Shown here in pieces: positions 20,356 to 30,585 of a stretch of DNA of 64,000 nucleotides (its first letter is position 1; each line of letters opens with the position of its first letter). Location of the stretch: contig CANJKZ010000955.1 of assembly GCA_947471745.1 (NCBI GenBank), positions 2,043,501 to 2,107,500 on the forward strand. The letters run 5' to 3'. The DNA comes from Closterium sp. Naga37s-1 (lineage: Eukaryota; Streptophyta; Zygnematophyceae; Desmidiales; Closteriaceae). The translations under genes and the position numbers were made by a program. The notes under the pieces were generated by a model. That model had not been told where the DNA came from and did no database searches. It saw only the letters and a program-made list of their open reading frames with translations.

Positions 20356-23300
20356 TGAAGAAAATGGATCGGTGAACTTATGGCACGATAGGAAGAAGAA
20401 ATATCCTTAGCAAGAAAATGGTATAAGTCTTAAAGACTAGAGCAAGGTCTTTGTCCAAGGATGATTTCTAGTGAAGTGGGAAGCCACATATATGTGGTTG
20501 AACTCTTGAGGCTAGCTGCAGCACCTCAATGCTGAGGGCAAGGCTAGCCAACCTTGCCAAGCTAGCAAGTGAGGCCACATGTTGCACATGTGGGCCAGGC
20601 TGGAACAACAACCCACATAACAGCATATGGCACACCATAGAGGCCAGCAAGGTGAGTGTGGGATGAGTGGACAGGTGGCAATGCCAACTGTGACCACACT
20701 TCACTGTGGTGGACTGTGGTGGAGTGTGGACATGTAATATGGAGCATAAGGAGAATGGAAAGTGCAGCTGCCGAGAATTGAACCCACGACCTCTAAGACT
20801 GAAGGTGAGAATCCACCCTCTGGGACATACTTGCTGCACAACACCCCCCCTCAAGGATGTCCCCGGGGTAGGGTCCTTCAAGCGGAGACATGGGTGAGAC
20901 CGAGAAGACCACGGATGCGAAGAAAAGGGTCACGGGGCAAAGGCTTGGTGCCAATGTCAGCGAGGTTGTCTTGAGTAGGAACATAGAGAAGGGTAACGGA
21001 GTGGTCAGCAACATGATCACGAATGAAATGGTGCTTGATGTCGATGTGCTTGGCCTTGGGATGAAAGACGCCGTCGTCCTTGGCCAGAATGATGGCACTA
21101 TTGTTGTCACACGAGATGCGGGTGGAGCCGGTTGGGGGAAGTCCAAGTGCGGTAAGGAGGGATCGAAGCCATAATGCCTCATGCACCGCGGCGCCCAGAG
21201 AAGAATATTCAGCTTCACAGGAAGAGGTAGCGACGACAGCTTGACGTTTGGACTGCCAAGAGATGAGTGACGGACCGAGGAAGAACAAGTAGCACGTAAC
21301 GGAGCGTCGGAGCTCTCCCTCCGGTCCCCAAGAGGCGTCACACCACCCATGAAGTTCAAGGGCGTTGGGAATGCCGCCAAGGAGAAGCCCAAGCGAGGTA
21401 GTCCCTTTCAAGTAGCGAGCAACGCATTTGGCAGCCGAGACGTGTGGAGTAGACCAATCATGAAGGTGACGAGCAAGAACTCCAGCGCTATATGCGAGGT
21501 CGGGACGGGAACCCACCATGGCATACATGATGGATCCGACAAACGAGGTGTAAGGAAAGGAGGAGGAGTGTGGGGAGGAAGTCACGGGCAGCTGAAACTT
21601 GGTGTCCATGGGGGTGGCAGCAGGGTTAAGTGGAGTGAACGAGTAGGTGTCTAAGATGGAGGTGATGAATTTGGATTGATGAAGGTGGAGAGTGCGGGAG
21701 GTACGATCACGAGTGATGTGAAAGCCAAGGTAGTAGGAAAGAGGACCGAGGTCACGAAGCTTGAAGCGAGATGAAAGGGCACGCTTGAAGGAGGAAAGAA
21801 GAGAAGAGGAGGAGGAAAGAATGATGAGGTCGTCAACATAGACGAGAAGCATGAAGAAGGATGCAGCTGTAGACCGATAAGGAGATTGAGGAGGAGCAAT
21901 GAAGAGGCCGGGGTCCGCACGGGCAGCAAAAAGGCGAAAGGCAGCAAGCTCTTCACGAAGTTTGCGGTACCAGCACCGCGGCGCTTGCTTCAACCCGTAC
22001 AACGGTTTGTGCAAGAGACAAACTTGCTCAACACCATGGACCGCCGGAAGTTCATAACCGGGAGGCTGCATCATGTAGAGAATTTCATCAAGAGTGCCGT
22101 TGAGGAAGGCGTTGGAAATGTCCAGCTGATGGACTTCTAGGTCGAAAGCGGCAGCAATGGTGAGGAAGAGGCGGAGGGTGGCGAAGCGGACGGTAGGAGC
22201 AAAGGTGTCATGGAAATCAACACCGTCGCGTTGTTTGAAACCTTTGACAACAAGGCGGGCCTTGCGACATTCGATAGAACCTTCAGCATGCTCCTTGACC
22301 TTGAAAATCCATTTGCATGGAATCGGCTTGCACTTGGGTGGTCGAGGAACAACGCTGTAAGTGTCATTAGCGTGCAGGGCAGCGAGTTCCGCATCAGCAG
22401 CCTTGATCCATTCAGCAGCATCAGGGCCAGTGCGGGCCTCATGAATGGTTTGAGGTTCGTAATGATGATGAAGGGCGGCATTAGCGGATGTCTTGGAAAG
22501 AGGAGGAAGGGTGAAGTCAATGGGTTCAGAAGGAGACGGTAAGACCTTGAGCTGTGAGAAAAGTGAAAGAGTGGAAGGAGCTGAAGGGGATGGTGGTGAG
22601 GAACTAGAGGTGCAAGGAGGAGGACGAGCTGAAGGAGAGGAGAGGGATGGAAGGCGGAAGTCTTGCGGCGTCGAGGGCAGAGGAAGGTTGGAAAACAAAG
22701 GAGGAGGAGAAGAGGTGGCTGGTGTGGGCAGAGTTGGAGATGGTGGGAGGAGGGTGGTGGAAGAGGGCATGGGTGGTGAAGGAGAGGGAGGGGAGGTTGG
22801 GGCTGAGAGGGAAGGGGGTGGGGGAGGAGGCGGAGATGATGATATGGGTGGTGGAGATGACGATGGAGGTTCTCGAGGGTCATCGGAAGGTGGCGAAGAG
22901 TGCTCCATGAAGATGACATCACGAGAAAGTGTGACACGGTGCTGAGATGGGATATAGATGCGATAAGCCTTGGTGCCGTCAAGATGACCATACCCAACCA
23001 TGATGCCGGCCGTGCTTCGGTCGTCGAGCTTAGAGCGCCGTTGCGGAGGAATGAGGACTGAAACGGGTGAACCGAAGATGCGGAGGTGTGATACGTCCGG
23101 ACGTGCACCGGTCCATAGTTCTATGGGAGTCTTAGAAGTTGAACCACCCCGACTAATGGCATGATTTCGGAGATAGGCAGCAGTGAGAGCGGCTTCACCC
23201 CACCATCCTTTGTCCATGTGTGCGTCATGAAGCATGGAACGGACCATCTCAAGTATAGTCCGATTGGCGCGTTCAGCAACTCCATTTTGCTCGGGTGTGT

Positions 23301-25265
23301 ACGGCGTAGAACGGTGTCGAGCGATGCCATGAGCTTTAAGGAATGAAGTGAAGGCGTCGGAATTGAACTCCAAGGCACCATCGGAGCGAAACGCTTTGAT
23401 GGTCCTTGGGGAATGCATATTGTGCACCCGAGTGACGTAATCTTTGAAGCATGAAAATGCCTTTGAACGATGGCGTAGGAGATACACGGTAATGTGGCGG
23501 GAATAGTCGTCGATGAAGGTGAGAAGGTAGCAAGCGCCTCCAATGGTAGTTCCATATGAAAATGGTCCAGCAATATCCGAATGAATGAGTTGGAGCGGTG
23601 CTGTGGTGCGAGAATGGGATACGCCAAATGGTTGACGCGTTTGTTTCCCACGATAGCACGAGATGCATTGGGGAATCGAGGAGGAGGAGAGGTTAAGACC
23701 GGTGACCAGCTGCTGCCTATGAAGTGGTGACAGGTCCCGCATGTTAAGATGCCCGAAACGACGATGCCAAAGGTATGAGGAGGTGGTGGTGGAGACTGGA
23801 CATGCCGTGGGGTTGATGGGGGGGGCGGCACTGCTCCCATGATGCAGCTGAAGATAAAACAGATTGTTGCGGGTAAAGCCCTCGCCGATATGAGCCGCAT
23901 CAGTGTTGAGCTCAACCCGCCCTGCAGTGGGGAAGGAAACGGCAATGCCGGCAGCTCCAAGTGCACGAACTGAGAGGAGGTTGTGAACCGATGAAGGGAG
24001 AAACAGAACGTTGTCTAGCTGGATGGTGGTCTCCGAGGTTTGTGAGCGAAGAGTAGCCACCACCTTGCCGACTCCCAAGACTTTGTAAGTTTCTCCACCA
24101 CCAAAACGAACGATAATATCATCAGTTGGCTGCTGGAGAGATGAAAACAACGAGCGATCGGAGCATATATGGGAAGATGCGCCGCTGTCCACCAGCCAGG
24201 AAGAAGTCCGGATCATGTTTGAGGAAGAGGCTGTGAGTGCCGATGCGTAGGGAGCACCATAAGGGAAGAGGAGGAGGAGGAGGAGGATGGTGAAGATGAA
24301 GACAGCAGCGACGAGATGGGGCGGATGGGGCAGGTGGCTGGTGCTGAAAGCTATGTCAACGTACCGGGAATCAGGTACGGACTGAGGGGCTGATGGGGCA
24401 GTAGGTGTTGTGGAGATCGAAGGGATGTCGGCGGAGGAGCTTGTTGACACATGCACCGAAGGCTGGATGACAGATTTCTCCCGTCGAGAGCTTTCTTCGA
24501 GCTCTTTCTTCTTCTTCAACTTGAAGCATTCGTCAATGGTGTGGCCGGTTTTCTTGCAGTAGCGGCAAGTAGGGGACTGGCGGGAACCGGAGCGAATAGG
24601 GTGGGAGGGCTGGGAATGGAGGTTGTATGCACCTTCCATGTTGCGGCTTGTACCAGATTGTGACCGCTCCCAATCGGCATCGAGTAGTCGTGACTGCAGG
24701 TATTCAACCGTCATAGACTTGATGTCTTTCACGGTGCAAATAGTTTCTGTGAGAGTCTTGAAGGAGTCCGGCAGATTGAGAATGATGGAGATTACCACCA
24801 CCCAAGATGGTAGCTCGAAGCCGGCAGATTTGAGTTGGTGCGTGAGATTTCCAACTCGATCGAAGTAGGAGCGAAGACTCATTGTTGGGTCCATCCGTGT
24901 AGTGATGAGATCTCGAAGGAGAGCCACTTGTGCATGGTTACCCATGCAGTCAAACCGCGCCATGATGCATCCCCACATATCCTTCGTCGTGTTGGCTTGA
25001 ACAAGTGTTAGCGAGAGCTGAGGATGGACGGCTGACATGAGAAGATAGTACGCATGCTCCTCTTTTTCTTCATCCGGCAGCGAAGCAATCGAATGGGCTG
25101 TTTTAGGGGCTGCACCATTGTTGCCTTCAGTAGCATCTCCACTGCTGGTTGTGGAAGAGGAAATGGAAGGGCGGGCAGCAACCTTGGGATCTCCAAGAAG
25201 GGAGATCAGCCCAAGGACATTGAAGATGTAACAGATCTTTTTCTTCCATGGAATGAAGTTGCATC
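20356..25265 (-). mobile_element. Copia LTR element C1 (5' end missing)
   Basis: Fossil Copia, minus strand, family C. The 3' LTR is 20356-20843 (488 bp, reading TGTTGTGCAG...TTTTCTTCA in element sense). The gag-pol region fills the rest, with similarity to copy C2 ending near 25265. The 5' LTR and the start of gag are not present. The element is truncated but otherwise looks largely whole. It is nearly identical to C2, so it is young. It lies in the large intron of the LRR gene. Confidence 0.93.
20878..25265 (-). CDS. Copia C1 gag-pol coding region
   Basis: Domains in order on minus: a UBN2-type gag with a CCHC knuckle (CRYCKKTGHTIDEC), aspartic protease (LVDSGASSHICSD), GAG-pre-integrase (LWHRRFGHLNMRDL), integrase core (DIAGPFSYG, then TPYTPEQNGVAERANR), a Ser/Pro-rich linker, reverse transcriptase (YVDDLIIL) and RNase H (SCEAEYSSL, DNNSAIILAK). 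The order (integrase before reverse transcriptase) defines Ty1/Copia. Stretches of Pro/Leu-rich open frame on the other strand are shadows of the linker. Confidence 0.92.
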
Positions 25266-25334
25266 CCTGATGGATGCAACAGATACCAGGGACAACGTCC
25301 ATTGTACATCCCTGATCTCAAACACGCACCCCAG

Positions 25335-25433
25335 ATTCCCCAACTACTGCATGGCAACTAAGCCAGCCGCCCAACCTCGGGTCTATAACTTCCGTGCTCC
25401 CTTTTCTGGATCTATCCACCCATCTGTAGGACT
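25335..25433 (+). CDS. LRR receptor-type gene, candidate exon b
   Basis: Between CCCCAG (AG 25333-25334) and a GTATGT donor at 25434, a 99-nt segment reads FPNYCMATKPAAQPRVYN then FRAPFSGSIHPSVGL, ending CT| in phase 2. FSGSIHPSVG is LRR-like and recalls the first repeat after the cysteine cap of plant LRR receptors. Entry and exit phases match the other LRR exons of this gene. The repeat is shorter than usual and the left side is close to the truncated end of Copia C1, so this may be a decayed exon. Confidence 0.42.
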
Positions 25434-25558
25434 GTATGTATCTCACTGTTATGTGCAGATCAACTGGAAATGTGCTGAAACATTATAATTAGAAACAAAG
25501 GACCCTGCCCCTTTCTCTCTCCCTTATTCTCCTTGGTTATTTGTCGTTTGTGACGCAG

Positions 25559-25633
25559 GCGATTGTCTCAGAACAGGTTGAGGGGAGTCATTCCAAGCAC
25601 CATTGGCAATATTATCACCAACTTGAACTACTT
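25559..25633 (+). CDS. LRR receptor-type gene, exon c
   Basis: The acceptor TGACGCAG (AG 25557-25558) leads to 75 nt reading (L)RLSQNRLRGVIPSTIGN then IITNLNY(L), with the final Leu split TT|GTGCGT at 25634. It matches the LRR consensus LxxNxLxGxIPxxIGxLxxLxxL, one residue longer than the standard 24. Phase 2 at both ends matches exons at 7609, 57427, 57963 and 59346. The donor is the weakest of the set (GTGCGT). The 30-bp minisatellite starts on this exon's last bases and repeats the donor. Confidence 0.72.
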
Positions 25634-26285
25634 GTGCGTCTGAATCACCAACATGCAACACCTGTTCGTTTGAATCACCAACATGCAATACCTGTGCGTC
25701 TCAATCACCAACATGCAAGACCTGTGCGTTTGAATCACCAACATGCAATACCTGTGCATCTGAATCACCAACATGCAGCACCTGTGCGTTTGAATCACCA
25801 ACATGCAATACCTGTGCGTCTGAATCACCAACATGCAATACCTGTGCGCCTGAATTAGGGATGAGCAAAGAACCGAACAGGTTTTCTTTTTCAGCTTAAA
25901 TTGTTCGCCCGAACATGTTCGAGGTTCGCCCGAACACGCCTTCACATGCGAGCGCCAAACATGTTCGCATTCGCCCTTTGCTCAAGCCTATCCTGAATCA
26001 CCAACATGCAACCCTGTGCGTCTGAATCACCAACATGCAATACCTGTGCGTCTAAATCACCAACATGCAATACCTGTACGTCTGAATCACCAACATGCAA
26101 CACCTGTGCGTCTAAATCACCAACGTGCAATACCTGTGCATCTGAATTACCAACATGCAACCTCTACGTCTGAATCACCAACATGCAAGACCTGTGCGTT
26201 TGAATCACCAACATGCAATACCTGTGCGTCTGAATCACCAACATGCAATCACTGTGCGTCTGAATCATCAACATGCAATACCTCT
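25613..26285. repeat. 30-bp minisatellite derived from an LRR exon-intron junction
   Basis: The unit is ATCACCAACATGCAATACCTGTGCGTCTGA, given here only as its landmarks ATCACCAAC...TGCGTCTGA. About 17 copies occur with a strict 30-base period, interrupted by a hAT element at 25856-25990. The first unit (ATCACCAACTTGAACTACTT|GTGCGTCTGA, landmarks only) is the exon 3' end plus donor. Later units keep ATCACCAAC and TGCGTCTGA. In exon frame each unit would still read ITNMQYL. Confidence 0.88.
25856..25990. mobile_element. 135-bp hAT element in the 30-bp minisatellite
   Basis: TAGGGATGAGCAAAG at the left end and TTTGCTCAAGCCTA at the right. Flanks are GCCTGAAT and TCCTGAAT, 8 bp with one mismatch, within a repeat unit. 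The interior holds a few GAACATGTTCG motifs. It is the shortest GAACA-subfamily copy here. Confidence 0.8.
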
Positions 26286-26294
26286 GGTGCGTTT

Positions 26295-26354
26295 TGTTAG
26301 AACTTGAGCTTAGAATCCATGCATTAGTAATGAGTTCAAGGCTCTTTAAGTACA
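26295..26354. mobile_element. Short LTR remnant, family F
   Basis: TGTTAGAACTTGAG... and GGCTCTTTAAGTACATC match the two ends of the family F LTR seen at 62275-62629, but only about 60 bp is present. It is a fossil scrap of a Copia LTR. Confidence 0.45.
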
Positions 26355-27212
26355 TCGGAAATGGGCAAGGTAAGGATGGGGAGAGAATCGGGGGCAATCC
26401 TAAGGTCGAACCGAACACGTTTGACTCGAACAGATTTCTTAAATGTTAGTGTTCCCCGTTCGAATATAGGGTCGAACAGTTTTGAGGCAAGGCCGAACGC
26501 TAAGGTGTTTGACCCGAACTCGAACAGTTTGCCTTGGGGGGTTCTTTCAGAAGAGTCACATTCAGGCAGGGCGAGTGTACTAGAAGCAATATCACGTTCC
26601 CTGTAGCCGTACAAGAGATCTAGTTAGGCTTGGCGCAGATCTGGTGGATATCCAATTCACCTTGCTAAACTCCAACCTAAACCGAAATGCCCCAATCCAA
26701 CCTTATTCCCAACATTTCCAGCCACAATGTGGAATTTTAACTGTGGGAATGTGGTTGTTTAAAGCTCGAGTATACATTTGTCATCAAGGTTTTGGGTTTA
26801 GGGAGTGTGCCTCACGGTTTTCTCACAAAGCTTCAAGTTCCTAAGGATTTTGACCCCCTCCTTTCAAATGTATATCAGAGCTTTAAGTGGGTAGGGGGCT
26901 GAATGTCATCCTTAGGCTATATCGACGATTGAGCTCATTCTTGAGCTCAATCGTCGCCCTCCTTTTTTAGGTTTTGACGCACTGATTTTTCCCTCGAACA
27001 CCTAGGTGTTCGTGACGAACACATTGAGTTCGCGAACACCTAGGTGTTTGAGCTTTTTCCTGCACACGAACACTCGAACAATTTTAATATGTTCGTGACG
27101 AACACCTTGGTGTTCGTCACGAACTATTTTGAGCAAAAAAAACAGTCGAACATGTTCGAGTCGAACACTTTCGAGTCGAACCGAACAGGGGTTCGAAATT
27201 TTGCTTGCTCAG
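26355..27212. other. GAACA-motif DNA and hairpin, hAT-like fragments
   Basis: GAAC/GTTCG motifs cluster at 26405-26530 and 26990-27200, as in hAT elements, but no paired ends were found. Between them is ordinary sequence with no supported gene. 26923-26956 is a perfect 15-bp inverted repeat with a 4-base loop (CGACGATTGAGCTCA ... TGAGCTCAATCGTCG). The right cluster stops where Copia E begins. Confidence 0.5.
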
Positions 27213-30200
27213 GGCCGCCTGGACAGAGGTCATCTGGGCCGAGTCCTTGGCAACGAGGATGAAGTCATCGACGTAGACAAGGATGTAGAATGGCTCAGAG
27301 TGACGGCGAATGAAGAGAGTTGGGTCAGCAGATGATGGGTGAAATCCCAATGAGAGAAGAACCTCTTTCACTTTGTTGTGCCATTCACGAGGGGCTTTGT
27401 TTGAGGCCATAAACAGGGCGATTCAGCTTCCAGATAGTGTTGGGAGGGAACTCTCCCGGAAAGCCTTTAGGACAGACCATAAATACAGTCTTCTTGAGGT
27501 GTCCTTGCAGGAATGCCGAGGAGGCGCCCATGGATTTGATCTCAAAGTCTTCTCGTGCGGCTACGTTCAAGAGCGTGCGAACTGTGGGTTGTTTGGATGT
27601 GGGAGAGAAGGTTTTGAAGAAGTCAAAGTACTGCTGCTGAGTGAATCCCTTGGCCACATAGCGCGCTTTGAACACCGAGGCCTCGTCCGGAAGCTGCTTC
27701 ACTCGAAACAACCACTTGCCCCCAACGATGTTGACTCCTGGAGGTGGAGTATCGTCGTCGAAGGAGTGGTTGCGAGTGAAGGCTTCACACTCAGCTTCCA
27801 TGGCAGCGCGCCACTCGACAGCATGGGGACCCGAAAATGCCTCTTGGACGGTGAGAGGGATAGGGATGGTCGGGTTCTCCGAGAAGTTGAGCGAGGGTGA
27901 TTCAGTGATATCGGGGAAGATGTGCGAGAACTGAGGAATGACAGAGTGGAGATCACACGGCTCCTCATGCCTGTCTTCCAGAAGGGTAGAGGGCACATCC
28001 CCCCCAGCAGGAGGAGTCGATGTGATCACTGAGCATCGAATGGCAAGTGCCAGTGGAGGAGCAGCCCCATGCGACCGAGTGCCATGAGCCACTGGAGAAG
28101 AGGGTGGAGCAGGCGTGGCTGGAGGGGACGGTTTAGGAGGCTTGGGGGGAGGGATCGACCGTCGTTGGTACGTGATCAGTTTGCTCGGTTGTGGGAGAGC
28201 AGGTTCTTGAGTGGAGGAGGGAACGGGGGGAGGAGGTGAGGCTGGAGGGTTTGACCGCCGATGGTATGTGATTGGTGCGCTTGGTTGTGAGGGCGCAGTT
28301 GGCAGAGTGGTAGAGGGGGGGGGATGGAGGAGCAGCTGCCGAGGACACCGGAGAGGTCGGGTCAGGTCCTCAGACGAAGATGGTGCGATGGCAGGAGAGG
28401 TAGGAGGTGAGGGAGCTGGTGCAAGCGGTAGTTCAGGAGGCGCTTGAAAGTCAGTCCACACAAGGGAGGATGATACGGATGGGGGTTTCCCCCCCCGGGG
28501 TGGAGTAGAAGGGGCGAGTCTCATCAAAGAAGACATCGCGGCTCCGGACTAGTTGTTGAGTGGAGGGGTTGAGAAAAAGGTAGTCGGGGGAGTCAGCGTT
28601 ATGCCCAAGGTAGATCCACGTTTGAATTTTGGGACCAAGCTTGCCACCTTGCCGCCGCCGAGCCTGGGGGTTGAGGAGGACATAGGCGGTGCACCCCCAG
28701 ATGCGAAGGGGGCAAGCAGTGGGTGTTTTTCCGAGCCAGAGCGCGGTGGGAGTGGTGTCGGGGAGATGCGGGTGGGGATAAAGATTCTAGAGGAGGGCGG
28801 CATGGTAGAGGGCGTAACCTGAGAGAGAGAGTGGTGCATGGGAGTGGCCGAGGAGACAGCGAGTGATTTGCACCAAAGTGTGATTACGGCTCTCCGCTAT
28901 GCCGTTCTGCTGCGGGCTGTCAGGAAGGGTGAAGCTTTGCAGAATGCTGAGAGAGGAGCAGAAGGCTTCAAGTTTGGTGTTGCAAAATTCACCACCACCA
29001 TCCGAATGGAGGCGCTTGACCTAGGTGCCAAAGGTGGTATGTGCTTGGTTAACACATGCAATGATGGCCTCTGGAGCTTCAGCCTTAGTGGCGAGGTGGT
29101 GCACAGAGACGTAGTGAGTGTGGTTATCAACTATCAGTAGGAAATAGCGATGGCCACCTCGTGCGGCAACCGGGGCAGGGCCCCAGACGTCCATGTGCAC
29201 TTGATCCAATGGGGCTGCTGCTACTGAGGTGAGGCAAGGTGGGGCTGTTGGTGTAGCTTGCTCTTGGTATAGTCAAGGCACGTGGGAGCTGGCGAGTCAG
29301 GTCGAGAAGAAGGTTCTTGGAGGCCATGTCAGCAAGCGTGCGGAAGTTTGGGTGCCCGAGCCGATGGTGGTAGAGGACGGTCGGGTTAGAGAAAATGCGA
29401 CACAAGCATGGTGTGATAGCAGCCTGTGGTTGGGTGGTTGACACCTGTGGGATAGGTACACGCAGCGTGTAGAGGCCGCTGTTGTTGAGGGTGAAGCGAG
29501 CTAAGTCCTTGTTGGTGAGTGGGTCAATGATGTCACAATAGTCCTTGTATTCCGAGATTATGGTGCGGAGCCCAGCCTCCTGAAGTTCCTTTTGGGCCAA
29601 TAGGTTGTGGCGTAGTGAGGGCACGCACATGCCAGTGACAGTGCCGGATGGGAATGCGGGGCATGGGGCAGTGGACGAACCCTTGGCAAAAGTGGTGAAG
29701 CTTGAATCAACTCCCAAGAGAGGAATGGGTGTAGAGTATGGTTTGAAGGAGAGTGTCTCTTTGAGCACTATGTGAGTGGCACCATTGTTGAGTGTGAATT
29801 CTATGTATTGTCGTGCTTGTGATGAGCCGATGTATTGGGAGCTTGCTTCATTAATCATGGCAGTGCCAGGGGACAGCAAGTTGATACGCACATTAGAAGG
29901 AGCACTATCACTAGAACTAGCCGAAGCGGGGTCGTGGACCGCAACTAGGTTGGCCTTACGAGGGCGCATCCAGTTCGGCGGCTTCTTGTCGACTCCGTGG
30001 ATGGCATAACATTCGTCGTCTTTCTTCTTGAAACATGTAGTGAGGGGGTGGTTGGTGCCACCACACACTTGTCCCTTGCGGTTGCCATACTTGACGACGT
30101 AGGTGCACGGAGGGAAGCGGTTGCGCTGAAAGGGCGCCGATGCGACACTTGCTTGAGGCACGGGATCACGGAGAGCGTAGGACTTGGCTTGAGCCGAGGA

Positions 30201-30585
30201 GTCTTTCTCGGCGAAGAGGAGGGAAGAGGAGACCTTAGCAAAAGTGAGATCTTCTGTCGAGGACGTGAGGAGTATCTTCCTCGTGACTTCGTATGCCGAG
30301 GTGAGGCGAACAAGAAGGGCGGCTGCAGGGGCTTGTTCGGGGAAGATGATTCCCAGCTCCTTGAGCTCGCCATGGATGGTTTGCACATTGGCAATGTAGT
30401 CGGTCATTCCCGAGTAATCCTCAAGGCGGACTTGAAACATACTCGGAATAAGAATAGCCACCCCGACCACCGTCGTGTTCATGGACATGTCCTGGAGATG
30501 CTTCCAGATGGCGTTGGAAGTGGGGTAGTTGTGGAAAGTGTTGACAAGGTTGTTGCTCTCCCTCCTCAAGTCCTTCTCCTTCCTC
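27213..30585 (-). mobile_element. Copia fragment E (family B-like)
   Basis: Fossil Copia, minus strand. Parts are gag (AILIPSMFQVRLEDYSGM), a gag/protease region, GAG-pre-integrase (LYHHRLGHPNFRTLADM), integrase, a Pro-rich linker and the first half of reverse transcriptase (YVDDFILVAK). No LTR was found at either side. The protein pieces resemble B1, but the copy is clearly older, with several breaks. Its right edge abuts fragment G near 30585, and its left edge abuts GAACA-motif DNA. Confidence 0.82.

Noticed and set aside
22137-23108. Pro/Leu/His-rich open frame on the strand and frame beside Copia C1 (also 46094-47068 in C2)
   Set aside because: It is an out-of-frame shadow of the Ser/Pro linker and integrase coding DNA and recurs identically in both copies.
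25541-26300. CRISPR-like array (30-bp repeats)
   Set aside because: Units are contiguous with no unique spacers. It is a minisatellite in eukaryotic intron DNA.
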